A DNA stretch of 64,000 nucleotides, from positions 1 through 64,000 of the forward strand of contig NZ_SRYM01000003.1 in assembly GCF_004793765.1 (NCBI RefSeq), written 5' to 3'. A program made the translations under genes and the position numbers. Below the pieces are notes generated by a model. The model was not told the DNA's origin, ran no database searches, and saw nothing but the letters and a program-made list of their open reading frames with translations. The DNA is from Parabacteroides distasonis. GTDB lineage: Bacteria; Bacteroidota; Bacteroidia; Bacteroidales; Tannerellaceae. Positions 8,825-18,194 of the stretch are shown piece after piece; the stretch's first letter is position 1; each line of letters begins with the position of its first letter.

Positions 8825-9547
8825 TCATATATCGGTTCCTTCGCCCGGAACAGACAAGACAACATACCGGCAACCTTTCGACTCAGCATACGGAGCAAAA
8901 GCCATGACCTCCGCCGGACGTTCCCAGAAATGCATCGGCACAAAGACACCGGTCTTTATCCGGTCGATGAATTGTTGGGCACCTCGCATGAAGTCGGTTC
9001 CTAAACGAGGATCTACCGGAAACATGACAACATCCATCGCCTGCGTATATTTCGCTATTATATCCAGTTCTTTCAGGAAATTCCCTTCAGCCTTCGCAAC
9101 TTCCTGTGGAGTAGACTCATCTTTCCAATGCCAGTTATTCAAGTCTCCGGCATGAAATATCTGTTTACCTTGCGTCTCAATCAAAAAAGAGATACCGACA
9201 TCAGTCGATCCAAACGCCCTAATCATTAAATGCTCATCTTGATACACATCTCCCTTCTTCATATAAAAAGCGTCCTCGGCTTTTGCACAGCGGCGTTTCA
9301 AGATATCCTTGGAGAAAATATATTTGATATCGTCTTTCTCTGCCTTCCATTTCAACACGTCTGGATTAAAATGATCCGGATGGAAATGCGAAGACAATAT
9401 ATATAATGTACCCAGACACCTCAACAACTCTCCACACACAAACGCTCTAGCCAGATCTGTATCCGTATCTTTGAAGTAATCAATCAAGATAGAAAAACCT
9501 TCGGCCTCTACAACAAAGCCACTATGATAAATATATGTCAGTCTCAT
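8825..9547 (-). CDS. Metallo-beta-lactamase-fold hydrolase
   Basis: 240 residues. The signature SHFHPDHF (about residues 53-60) gives the HxHxDH zinc ligands, with further ligands at HAGDLN (about 132) and MHFW (about 205). There is no signal peptide, so it is cytoplasmic. It resembles the small UlaG/YtnP-type hydrolases; the substrate cannot be deduced. A glyoxalase-fold gene follows 48 bp downstream. A hydroxyacylglutathione-hydrolase role would pair well with that neighbour, but the sequence lacks an obvious glyoxalase II C-domain, so I leave it general. Confidence 0.8.
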   Translation of the reverse strand: MRLTYIYHSGFVVEAEGFSILIDYFKDTDTDLARAFVCGELLRCLGTLYILSSHFHPDHFNPDVLKWKAEKDDIKYIFSKDILKRRCAKAEDAFYMKKGDVYQDEHLMIRAFGSTDVGISFLIETQGKQIFHAGDLNNWHWKDESTPQEVAKAEGNFLKELDIIAKYTQAMDVVMFPVDPRLGTDFMRGAQQFIDRIKTGVFVPMHFWERPAEVMAFAPYAESKGCRYVVLSVPGEGTDI

Positions 9548-9709
9548 CCTATTCTTTGTTTCACTTGTTCTTCTTTCTCTCAGTACCCATAGAGGTAAAT
9601 CCCTTTATATAAAATTTAAATCTATACACTTAACAAACTATTTATTCCATTAACCATATATTGCCATCGACATGTCAAGCCTCCCTCTATCGGGCATCGC
9701 AAGCGATCA

Positions 9710-9882
9710 TTAGTCGTATGCGTAGAAATAATCATCGAACTCTGCGCCCCCATCACCCCGTGCCGTCTTAATACCAGCAAGATCACTTTCCGCTCTTCGG
9801 ACCTACTACCCTTAGAGCATTGGCCGTTCAGGCAGAGGAGGTATTGAGAAGGTATGGCCTCGATATTCGGTTTCTCTTCCAC
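9710..9882 (-). pseudogene. Internally deleted remnant of a DUF6078-like gene
   Basis: The first 25 codons (start at 9882) read MEEKPNIEAIPSQYLLCLNG and continue QCSKG, which resembles the Cys-containing N terminus of DUF6078 proteins as I recall them. The open frame then drifts without family features to 9622. In another frame the codons just before 9710 read GAEFDDYFYAYD and stop, like the acidic, aromatic C terminus of the same family. The simplest reading is a gene that lost most of its middle and is now frameshifted. Function of the family is unknown. Confidence 0.45.
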
Positions 9883-10030
9883 ATTATATAATATACATAT
9901 TGGTTTTCACGGATGGAACAACCGTCATTTCTACAAATGTACGATAAAATCGCCACACAGCAATAGATAGAAATCCCTTGTATGACAAGAAACAATCTAT
10001 ACCTTATATATAAAGGTTTCTCAGATACGT
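9883..10030. other. Intergenic, no feature seen
   Basis: AT-rich stretch between the DUF6078-like remnant and a degraded open frame. I found no RNA gene, terminator or clear promoter. Confidence 0.4.
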
Positions 10031-10405
10031 TTGAGAGAATATTATTTTATCGAATTTGTACGAGACATCAAGACATTAGGAGGCTGTGGGCTCAAGTTCT
10101 TCAATCAGGAGGTGCACTTCCTGCGAGTAATTACACATAATAAGTGGACTCTTAATCCAGGAGCAGGTGTAACATTTTGCAATATGTATTATACAAATGC
10201 TCGAAAAAGAGATGTGATCGTGAATTATAACACATCAAGTAGTTCTCGTGTAGAATTTGAATGCTAGGAAGAATCGGTAACCATCCACCTCTCCAGCCCT
10301 ACGGAGAAGAAGATCAAGTGTACCGACATAGAGTTCAACGGGGAAATCATCCTATGGAGCAGTCTGGTTCGAATTAACAGAATAGGATTTATCGCTAAGA
10401 AATGA
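10031..10405 (+). pseudogene. Possible decayed gene with an in-frame TAG
   Basis: A 78-codon open frame ends at a TAG (10265-10267), and the same frame then stays open for 45 more codons to a TGA at 10403-10405. The second part (SVTIHLSSPTEKKIKCTDIE) alternates like a beta-sandwich edge and looks coding. I do not recognise the family. Either a degraded gene or chance; no start signal was found. Confidence 0.25.
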
Positions 10406-10412
10406 CTAACCT

Positions 10413-10428
10413 AAACGATCGTTTAAAC
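10413..10428. promoter_or_regulatory. Operator-like palindrome, copy 1
   Basis: AAACGATCGTTTAAAC. It contains a 14-bp perfect palindrome (TAAACGATCGTTTA, 10412-10425), as expected for a dimeric repressor of the LacI kind. A copy with one change lies 175 bp downstream. Confidence 0.45.
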
Positions 10429-10587
10429 AATCCATTTTATTCATGGAAATAGAAAGAATCGACTCTAATAGTATTTACGAGAAGATCAGAAGCTATCTAG
10501 CATTGTAAAAAGGGGATACGCAAAAAAAATTAATAAAAAAGTTGTAAGTATCAAAAAAAAAAGCAGATCTTTGAAAACGCAAGATTT

Positions 10588-10603
10588 AAACGATGGTTTA
10601 AAC
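10588..10603. promoter_or_regulatory. Operator-like palindrome, copy 2
   Basis: AAACGATGGTTTAAAC, 15 of 16 bases identical to the copy at 10413. It lies just past the putative -7 box at 10566-10573, where a bound repressor would block transcription. Confidence 0.45.
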
Positions 10604-10816
10604 TAGTCGTTTCTTTGAAATTATGAGAAAACTGGATAGATAGCCTATCCACAAATCACTCATAACGAACAAATTACACGATTAATAACACACATACATG
10701 TTTACCAAGTAAAAAAGTAAATAATAGAGAGTGTGCTTATTAAGCAGATAGAGTGTGAATTTAGAAATAGAGCAATTTATATTTTTTAGTTTATAACACC
10801 TTAAATTCTAATTTGT

Positions 10817-13800
10817 ATGAGCAATGTTGTATCATGGAAGCCTTTCCTTTTAGGAGCTTCTTTTCTTCTGTACGGAGCCGGAACGGCTTTAGCTACAGAA
10901 ACGGATCATTTGTATCCAACATCCAGCACAGGACTTATGAGCGTACAGCAAAATGGGCGGCAAGTAACCTGTACTATCGTAGATAAATCCGGTCCTATCC
11001 TTGGAGCTAACGTAGTCGTAAAAGGAACTACTATTGGAAACATCTCGGACATGGACGGTCGTGCCATAATCGACAATGTGCCCGCAAACGCAGTCTTAGT
11101 AGTATCTTATATTGGATACGTAACTCAAGAAGTGCATCTTAAAGGAAACCAAACCTCTATCAAAATTACGTTAGTGGAAGATTCTCAAGCCTTGGACGAG
11201 GTAGTCGTAACGGGTTATAGTACCCAAGCGAAGAAAGACATCACCGGATCCGTGGCTGTAGTCGCTACAGACGACTTGAAAGAGACGCCGGTATCCAACT
11301 TTGCCGAGGCTTTGCAAGGCAAGGCAGCCGGTGTATTCGTACAGGCTGGTGGCGGTCCGTTGGGTGAGACTACGATCCGTATCCGTGGCGTAGGATCCGT
11401 GAATGGTTCCGACCCATTAGTGATCGTGGACGGTGTATCTGGCGTAGATATCGATGCCGTAAACCCGAACGATATCGAATCCATGCAAATCTTAAAGGAT
11501 GCAGCTGCTTCCGCCATCTATGGTGCGAAAGGAGCGAATGGCGTTATCATCATCACGACTAAGCAAGGAAAGAAAAACGATAAGGTGAAAGTCTCTTATA
11601 ATGGTTACTTCGGCGTGGCGAAGATGGCGAACGACGGCTATGGTCTATTGAACGCTTGGGAAGCCATGGAGTTCCAAGAGGAAGGACAACGAAATGCGCT
11701 CAAATACCGAAATACACTTTACTCACATTCTCAGTTTGGTACAATTGGCGCTGACGGCTTAGGGCATCTAACAATGCCTTATGCCATTAAGCCAAATGGT
11801 TTGTCAAAAGAACAAGTCATCGAGCAATTCGGTTCGATCGACGCTTGGAAGGCATCTTATAAAGATAATGGAAAGAACACATGGTCTCGTTCCGCTTATT
11901 ATCAAATGTTAGAAGATGGATATTCGGAAGCGGAGGCTCGTAAAGGAACAGATTGGTACGATGAAGTTGTGCAGACTGGAAAAGTACAGGACCATCAAGT
12001 ATCTGTAACCGGTGGTGGAGAAAAAGCGACTTACGCCATGGGATTGGGTTATATGAACCGCGAGGGAACAATTAAAGAATCATGGTTCCGCCGTTATTCC
12101 TTACGTGTCAATACAAACTTCATGCCCAACAAATATTTCTCTATCGGGCAGAACACCAATATCGCAATCATTGAGAATTCCGGTGAACGTGGTCGCCAAG
12201 GTGATGATAACACGTTCGGCAAAACTTTCTCCATCCAACCTTGGGTACCTATCTATACGATTGGAGGAGACTATTCTGGCTCACAAAACTCTGAGGGAGG
12301 GCGTGCTAATACAGCTGTTCAGACCGTAGACAACGAAAAAGACAATCGTCGCCGTTTCTTACGTGCGCAATCCATGATCTATGGAGAGATCAAGCCGCTA
12401 GAAGACCTTGGAGAAGACTTGAAGATCCGTACGCAATTCAGTGCCACGTTAATGGGCAGTTGGGACTATTGGATGAACAAACGTACGATCATGACGAATA
12501 AGGAGGGGGCTTCTAATAACAGTTTCTACGAACGCGCTGACTATCGCCTAGGATACCAATGGACAAACACGATCACTTACAACAAGACGATCAACGAAGA
12601 TCACAAAATCGGAGTTGTACTAGGTAGCGAGGCTATTCGTGAAGGTCTAGGTCGCTGGATCCAGGCGAGCCGTATTGATTACGTATTCGAGGATAATCCA
12701 AACTTCTGGACAATAGCTAATGGCTCTACCAACAATAAGGATAATAATGGAAACAAAAACAATACGACTACGATGTTCGGTATCTTCGGTCGTGCTGATT
12801 ATGCTTATCAAGGTAAGTATTTGGCCACTGTTACCGTCCGTCGAGACGCATCTTCTCGCTTCTCCGAAAAAAATCGTTGGGGAACATTCCCTTCTATTTC
12901 TTTAGGCTGGCGTATGTCTGATGAGAAATTCATGGAGAAAACTCGTTCATGGTTAGACGACTTGAAGATTCGCGCAGGTTACGGTACGACAGGAAACTCA
13001 AATATCGATCCCTATAACTGGGCTTTCCAATATGGTACGGCAAACAAGTACTTATACAGCATAACAGGTTCTGATACAGACGTGGCTCAAGGATTCGGCG
13101 TGACCAACCTAGGAGATATCGAAGCAAAATGGGAAACTTCCAAGATGTTAAATACAGGATTTGATCTAACTACATTAGATCAACGCTTGAACATCAACTT
13201 CGACTGGTATCTGAAGAAGACTTCCGGTATGTTGATTGACGCAAACTGGTCTGCCTTAGCAGGTAATGCCAGCAAGCCCAAGATCAATATCGGAGATATG
13301 GAGAATAGAGGTATTGATTTGAACATGACTTGGAGGGATAAGGTAGGAGACTTCGACTATTCAATCGGTCTAAATCTTTCCCACTACAAAAACAAACTTA
13401 CCGAAATCGGTACAGACGCAGGTATTTTCACGGGTACACGTATATCAAACATGAACGTATTGATGAAAGGTCATGCGGTAGGTATGTTCCACGGTTATCA
13501 ATTAGACGGCATCTATAAGAGTGAGGACGAAGTCAGAAACTATAAGAACGACAATGGACAAACAGTATTACCTTTCACGGTAAGTGACCCTGAGAAATTG
13601 ATCGCTAGTGATTTCGTAGGAAAGTACAAGGTAAAAGATATAAACAACGATGGTAAGATCGATGCTGATGACCGTACATTCATCGGTAATCCGCATCCGG
13701 ATTTGACAGGAGGCTTGAACCTAAGTTTAGGCTGGAAAGGTTTCGACTTAAGTACTTATTTATACTTCTCCATCGGTAACGACATCTTTGCCATGTATAA

Positions 13801-14224
13801 ATATTATACCCATTATGGAGCATTACAATCCGCTTATTCAAAGGATCGCCGCGACAACTCTTGGCATCCGGAGACAAATCCGGACGGAATCTACCAGATG
13901 TGGGCTACCGTAGGAGGTGAAGGAGACTTAGCGGCTAACCAATCCAACTCGGGTTATATCGAAGATGGTTCGTTTTTGCGTATGCAAACTTTGACTTTAG
14001 GTTATACGCTTCCCAAGAAGATCCTCAACAAAATCAAGATGGAGAAGATCCGTGTTTATGGGCAAGTCGCAAACGTATTTACCATCACTGGATATTCAGG
14101 ACTGGATCCACAGGTACGCACGGATAACGGTTCCGGAGGTTCTAACGACCGAAATATGGGTACGGACTTTGGCTCATACGGTATGCCACGTCAATTCATC
14201 CTTGGTGTAAACGTGACATTCTAG
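10817..14224 (+). CDS. SusC-like TonB-dependent outer-membrane transporter, pair 1
   Basis: 1135 residues. Signal peptide (to about residue 27), carboxypeptidase-regulatory-like domain (about 50-120, with GANVVVKGTTIGNISDMDG), TonB box region (DEVVVTGY, near 130), plug domain with the SusC signature (IRGVGSVNGSDPLVIVDG), then a large barrel ending in an aromatic-flanked strand (ILGVNVTF). It imports an oligosaccharide or other nutrient across the outer membrane with the SusD-like lipoprotein 36 bp downstream. There is no N-terminal STN domain, so direct anti-sigma signalling is not expected. No glycoside hydrolase accompanies the pair, so the substrate is unknown. Confidence 0.95.
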   Translation: MSNVVSWKPFLLGASFLLYGAGTALATETDHLYPTSSTGLMSVQQNGRQVTCTIVDKSGPILGANVVVKGTTIGNISDMDGRAIIDNVPANAVLVVSYIGYVTQEVHLKGNQTSIKITLVEDSQALDEVVVTGYSTQAKKDITGSVAVVATDDLKETPVSNFAEALQGKAAGVFVQAGGGPLGETTIRIRGVGSVNGSDPLVIVDGVSGVDIDAVNPNDIESMQILKDAAASAIYGAKGANGVIIITTKQGKKNDKVKVSYNGYFGVAKMANDGYGLLNAWEAMEFQEEGQRNALKYRNTLYSHSQFGTIGADGLGHLTMPYAIKPNGLSKEQVIEQFGSIDAWKASYKDNGKNTWSRSAYYQMLEDGYSEAEARKGTDWYDEVVQTGKVQDHQVSVTGGGEKATYAMGLGYMNREGTIKESWFRRYSLRVNTNFMPNKYFSIGQNTNIAIIENSGERGRQGDDNTFGKTFSIQPWVPIYTIGGDYSGSQNSEGGRANTAVQTVDNEKDNRRRFLRAQSMIYGEIKPLEDLGEDLKIRTQFSATLMGSWDYWMNKRTIMTNKEGASNNSFYERADYRLGYQWTNTITYNKTINEDHKIGVVLGSEAIREGLGRWIQASRIDYVFEDNPNFWTIANGSTNNKDNNGNKNNTTTMFGIFGRADYAYQGKYLATVTVRRDASSRFSEKNRWGTFPSISLGWRMSDEKFMEKTRSWLDDLKIRAGYGTTGNSNIDPYNWAFQYGTANKYLYSITGSDTDVAQGFGVTNLGDIEAKWETSKMLNTGFDLTTLDQRLNINFDWYLKKTSGMLIDANWSALAGNASKPKINIGDMENRGIDLNMTWRDKVGDFDYSIGLNLSHYKNKLTEIGTDAGIFTGTRISNMNVLMKGHAVGMFHGYQLDGIYKSEDEVRNYKNDNGQTVLPFTVSDPEKLIASDFVGKYKVKDINNDGKIDADDRTFIGNPHPDLTGGLNLSLGWKGFDLSTYLYFSIGNDIFAMYKYYTHYGALQSAYSKDRRDNSWHPETNPDGIYQMWATVGGEGDLAANQSNSGYIEDGSFLRMQTLTLGYTLPKKILNKIKMEKIRVYGQVANVFTITGYSGLDPQVRTDNGSGGSNDRNMGTDFGSYGMPRQFILGVNVTF

Positions 14225-14260
14225 TAGAATGATAATTGAAAACAATTAAATTTAAACACA

Positions 14261-16123
14261 ATGAAGAAACTATTTATATATGCGGCGATCGTCGCTGCGG
14301 CAACGGGAGGCATGACATCTTGCTCTGACTTCCTAAATGTGGAACCGGCAGGAAAGGTGAGCGAACCTGACTTCTTGACACAATCCGGTGTTACCCAGCT
14401 AATGACGGGTATGTATGCCACACTGCATGATTACACTGGAGATGACTATTGGCAAAGTCTTAGTAACTATGTCTACGGTGATATTATGGGCGGAAGTGCC
14501 AATAAAGGATCCAACTTCACGGACCAACCGGATTTCACAAGTTTGGAGACTTACACGTTCACGACAGACAATAGTTATTTAAATAACAAATGGAGAAGCT
14601 GTTATAACGGTGTTTTTATGGCAAACAACGTGATAAATGTAGCAAATAAAGGCGAGGAAGCAAATTCTTTATCTACCATCGCTGGCGAAAGCAAGGACTT
14701 TTTGACCGAGACAATCGCCCAGGCTCGCTTCTTCCGTGCGTTTTGGCACTTTGAGGCAGTCAAGATCTTTGGAGCAGCTATTCCTTACGTTACAGACAAG
14801 GATTTGGCCGAAAGCGTAAACCCCCAAGTATCCAACGTAGACGAAAGTGGAAATTATATATATATTTGGGATAATATCGCAGAGGATTTCCAATATGCTT
14901 ATGAAAATCTACCCAACACATGGTCTACAGATAAAGGACGTGTAAACAAATGGGCTGCCGCCGCTTTCCTTGCGAAGTTGAGAATCTACCAATCTTCGCC
15001 CTACAACGGAACAAACGGAACAAGCAACCATTGGGTCGAAGCAAAAACCATCCTTGAAGATGTTATGACAAATGGCAAAGACAATAACGGTACGAAATAC
15101 CAGTTAGCGGAAAACTACGAGAAATTATATCTCGCCGGCGAGTCTGACTGGACTGGAGAATCCGTTTTTGACATCCAAATGGCTATTTCAGGTACACAAA
15201 CAAACACCAATGCGATTAACGGTGCTCCTCACGTAGGTTTCCAAGGAGCATTAGGTACAGGAGGTTGGGGATTCTATCAACCATCTTATGACATGGTCAA
15301 CTCTCATATCGTAAATGAGTCTGGTTTACCAGAAATGAATAACGCTTATCAAAATGTAGCACCTCTAACTACGATAGATAAAGCATCTGTACCTCACACA
15401 GATCTAACGGTATATACCGACCCTCGTTTGGACTTTACCGTAGGGCGTTTCAACGTGCCTTATTGGGATTGGTCTATTCCTACAACCATCTCTGGCTGGA
15501 TTCGTGAGCTTTCTAACGGTGGACCGTATTTGCACAAGAAAAATATTCCTCGGAAAGCAGACCAAGGAAGTCTATCCGTATCGACTGAAAGTGCGTCATC
15601 GGCCAAGAATTTCCACTTAATCCGTTATGCTGACGTATTATTATGGTATGCTGAAACATTGATAGAGACAGGTAAACCACAAGAGGCCGGTCAATATATC
15701 AATCAAATCCGTGAACGTGCGGCTAAAGCTTATGTTCACGCAGCGGATGAGACAACAATGGCTGAGGCTACATCTCCTTATATATTTGATAATAAGATCA
15801 GTGGAACACAAGGTGTGAACGCAGCGGCAAACTATCGTATCGGTCTATATCCGGCTTCACAGTTCGCTACCAAAGAATCGGCTACCAAAGCTTTACGTTG
15901 GGAACGTAAAATCGAAATGGCATTGGAAGGTCATCGTTGGTTTGATTTGGTACGTTGGAATATCGCCGCAGATGAGCTGAATAACTTTGTCTCTTATGAA
16001 TCTAAGTATTTGGGTAAGTACATAAATAAATATTATAACCCGAAATGGGCAACTTTACCCATTCCTCAAAAACAGATCCAGCTGATGAATGGTATTTTGG
16101 TTCAAAACGAAAACTGGAAATAA
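14261..16123 (+). CDS. SusD/RagB-like surface lipoprotein, pair 1
   Basis: 620 residues. Lipobox MTSCSDFLNVEP puts the lipidated Cys near residue 21. The helical RagB/SusD fold is recognisable from an N-terminal TPR-like half (FFRAFWHFEAVKIFG) and the C-terminal signature RWERKIEMALEGHRWFDLVRW. It binds the ligand at the cell surface and closes over the SusC barrel encoded just upstream. The reading frame is intact and longer than many SusD proteins. A strong terminator follows, so the pair forms a two-gene unit. Confidence 0.95.
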   Translation: MKKLFIYAAIVAAATGGMTSCSDFLNVEPAGKVSEPDFLTQSGVTQLMTGMYATLHDYTGDDYWQSLSNYVYGDIMGGSANKGSNFTDQPDFTSLETYTFTTDNSYLNNKWRSCYNGVFMANNVINVANKGEEANSLSTIAGESKDFLTETIAQARFFRAFWHFEAVKIFGAAIPYVTDKDLAESVNPQVSNVDESGNYIYIWDNIAEDFQYAYENLPNTWSTDKGRVNKWAAAAFLAKLRIYQSSPYNGTNGTSNHWVEAKTILEDVMTNGKDNNGTKYQLAENYEKLYLAGESDWTGESVFDIQMAISGTQTNTNAINGAPHVGFQGALGTGGWGFYQPSYDMVNSHIVNESGLPEMNNAYQNVAPLTTIDKASVPHTDLTVYTDPRLDFTVGRFNVPYWDWSIPTTISGWIRELSNGGPYLHKKNIPRKADQGSLSVSTESASSAKNFHLIRYADVLLWYAETLIETGKPQEAGQYINQIRERAAKAYVHAADETTMAEATSPYIFDNKISGTQGVNAAANYRIGLYPASQFATKESATKALRWERKIEMALEGHRWFDLVRWNIAADELNNFVSYESKYLGKYINKYYNPKWATLPIPQKQIQLMNGILVQNENWK

Positions 16124-16148
16124 TCAATTAGGTTAACTATTTTAAGCG

Positions 16149-16182
16149 GCCGGGCATGTTGATATGCCCGGCTTGCTTTTTT
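16149..16182 (+). terminator. Terminator after SusC/SusD pair 1
   Basis: A 9-bp GC-rich stem (GCCGGGCAT, 16149-16157, with 16164-16172) and a 6-base loop are followed by TTGCTTTTTT. Confidence 0.9.
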
Positions 16183-16236
16183 AACTTTCTAGCGAAGTCC
16201 ATACACAGACAGTGCAACCAATCAAAACAATTACCA

Positions 16237-16328
16237 AACGCAGTACTACTGCCTAGGGCAAGTAATATATACTGCGTTAGCCAAGTCGGTATATATTACT
16301 TGCCCTAGGCAGTATCTTCCACAAAAAG
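16237..16328. repeat. Intergenic array of four 23-bp units containing a 26-bp perfect inverted repeat
   Basis: Units start at 16237, 16260, 16283 and 16306 and share columns (for example AAGT at the start of units 2 and 3, and a G/C-rich end). The core forms a perfect 26-bp inverted repeat (16247-16272 with 16289-16314) around a 16-base loop. There is no T-tract, so it is not a normal terminator. It is one of at least seven such arrays in the window. Confidence 0.6.
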
Positions 16329-16401
16329 AATACTGAAATTCTTTTGGGCACAATTCCCCTGTTTTTATGACTCCTAATGCCCCTATTTCCGACAAAAATA
16401 C

Positions 16402-16409
16402 TATCTTTG
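16402..16409 (+). promoter_or_regulatory. -7 element upstream of the first membrane/CxxCH module
   Basis: TATCTTTG, a perfect TAnnTTTG box, 36 bp before the ATG at 16446. A TTTG at the right distance upstream was not found. Confidence 0.5.
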
Positions 16410-16445
16410 TTATAGGTTAAATCATTAAAAAAGTATTTTCCACTC

Positions 16446-18185
16446 ATGAGATATAAACAAACATTCTTCGGTTTGATCCTGTTTATCCTATTAGTTTTTT
16501 TCTTGCAAATAACCAGCAAGTTTCATTTCTTTTATATCGAGCAGCTTCAACTATTCCAATTTTCCGGAGACTATCTTGCGGATAAAATCAGTTATCCGGG
16601 AGGTTTATCTTCGGTCATCGGGGAATTTTTGACACAATTCTTTATCACCCCTTATCTCGGCCCCATTATCTTTGCCGCATTGCTTACCGGCATAGGGCTT
16701 ACCATGAGGACTGTCGTAAGACAAATCACCCCGGAAAAAGAATTGTATCTGATTTACTTACTCCCCGTCTTATCCTTATTATTGGCTCAATACGATTTCA
16801 ATTACTTACTACAAGGAACAGTGGCCTTTTTAATTTGCCTACTTTGTTTGAATGGGTGGATACGGATCAATAACTTTCGATTCCGATTATTTACGGCTCT
16901 ATTTATCACACCTCTACTTTTCTGGATAGGAGGGCCTATAGCCGGATTATTCACGGTCTGCGCATTCATCAAGGAATTATTCGGCCAATTCAAACAAGGA
17001 GTTATCTTCTTGGTGATCCCCATCGAGTTTACACTCATAGCGACCGGTAGCGTATGGGCGACAGTCGTCACCGATTATCATTTCGCATTCCTACCGGATG
17101 CCTATTATCATCCGATCTTACAAGCTCCGAATGTCATATATTTTTCCTGGGTCAGTTTGCCGCTTTCGCTGATCTTCGCATTCACATGGCCCAAAGGCAC
17201 TTCGAAAAAGAGAGATAGGATAGAGGTATCCGTACAACTTATCATAATTCTCGCACTTTGCAGGTTCGGGATACCAAGATATAATGATCAAAAATCTTAT
17301 CAACTAAAGGAACTAGATTATTATGCCCGAAACGGACAATGGAATCAAATCATCCGGAACTGCCAAGGTCCGATCAAGAATTACTTATACTTGACTTACC
17401 TAAACAACGCCCTTGCAGAGAAAGGCGAGTTAGGAAACCAAATGTTCGCATTCGATCAACACGGACCTCAAGGATTATTAGCCTCTTGGAATAAGACTTC
17501 TTCCGTATCGACCTTACTTAGCGACACCTATTTTACGCTTGGAGAAATCGCCTTATCGCAAGAGATGGCATTTGAAGGATATGTCACCGTGATCGGGGCC
17601 GGTAATCCCCGGAACCTACAACGCCTAGTCCAAACCAACTTGATTTACGGTACATATCCAATCGCAGAGAAGTACATCGATATATTAGAGAAAACTTACG
17701 CTTATCATGATTGGGCGAAACGACATAGGGAATTCCTATATAATGATAAAGCCATAGAAGAAGATCCGGTACTGGGGCTTAAACGAAAAGGACTTCCCCT
17801 TCGTAACAACCTTTCCGGTGTAAACGGGTTAGAACATGATTTATTGATCCGGGCAGAACAAAACCCGGAGAATCAGATTCCCATCCAATTTGCCGGAGCC
17901 ATCTACCTTTTATCCAAGGATATGAAATCTTTCCAGACATTCATTGAGAAATATTACGGAACATCTACACTTCCTTCCCTTCCGACGAGTTTCCAGGAAG
18001 CGGTTATTTTACTAGCCGAGAAAGACTCGGATTATTGGAGACGGTTCAACGTGTCCGAAAATGTCATCCGGAAATTCACAGGTTACAGGAATCTTGTATT
18101 GCAGAACCGGAATAACCCACAGCTACCCCAATTGATAAAAAACTCTTTTGGAGACACCTATTGGTCTTATTACCTTCTTAAATGA
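16446..18185 (+). CDS. Polytopic membrane protein with soluble helical C-half (DUF6057-like), copy 1
   Basis: 579 residues. The first 280 or so hold about eight to nine membrane segments (for example GLILFILLVFFLQI, IIFAALLTGIGL, LSLIFAFTW); the remainder is soluble and helical, TPR-like. A conserved stretch in the C-half, YAYHDWAKRHREFLYND, recurs in the second copy at 19701-21473. The family is of unknown function; I recall the label DUF6057 but could not check it. The CxxCH lipoprotein starts 9 bp downstream, so the two are co-translated and probably work together at the envelope. A -7 promoter box and a 23-bp repeat array separate it from the SusC/SusD unit. Confidence 0.7.
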   Translation: MRYKQTFFGLILFILLVFFLQITSKFHFFYIEQLQLFQFSGDYLADKISYPGGLSSVIGEFLTQFFITPYLGPIIFAALLTGIGLTMRTVVRQITPEKELYLIYLLPVLSLLLAQYDFNYLLQGTVAFLICLLCLNGWIRINNFRFRLFTALFITPLLFWIGGPIAGLFTVCAFIKELFGQFKQGVIFLVIPIEFTLIATGSVWATVVTDYHFAFLPDAYYHPILQAPNVIYFSWVSLPLSLIFAFTWPKGTSKKRDRIEVSVQLIIILALCRFGIPRYNDQKSYQLKELDYYARNGQWNQIIRNCQGPIKNYLYLTYLNNALAEKGELGNQMFAFDQHGPQGLLASWNKTSSVSTLLSDTYFTLGEIALSQEMAFEGYVTVIGAGNPRNLQRLVQTNLIYGTYPIAEKYIDILEKTYAYHDWAKRHREFLYNDKAIEEDPVLGLKRKGLPLRNNLSGVNGLEHDLLIRAEQNPENQIPIQFAGAIYLLSKDMKSFQTFIEKYYGTSTLPSLPTSFQEAVILLAEKDSDYWRRFNVSENVIRKFTGYRNLVLQNRNNPQLPQLIKNSFGDTYWSYYLLK

Positions 18186-18194
18186 TTCATTGCC

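Larger units (their letters stand above)
10406..10816 (+). promoter_or_regulatory. Regulatory region upstream of SusC pair 1
   Basis: It carries two copies of a 16-bp operator-like sequence (10413-10428 and 10588-10603). A near-consensus -7 box, GATCTTTG, lies at 10566-10573, which would place the start just before the second operator copy and give a leader of about 240 bases. The promoter is inferred, because the -33 box is poor. Confidence 0.35.

Noticed and set aside
10413-10603. The AAACGAT repeats as arms of an invertible promoter
   Set aside because: They match better as direct repeats (15 of 16) than as inverted ones (about 12 of 13, mostly because GTTTAAAC is itself a palindrome).
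16237-16328. CRISPR array for this and the other 21-23 bp arrays
   Set aside because: Units are contiguous with no spacers, there are at most four, and no cas genes are in the window.
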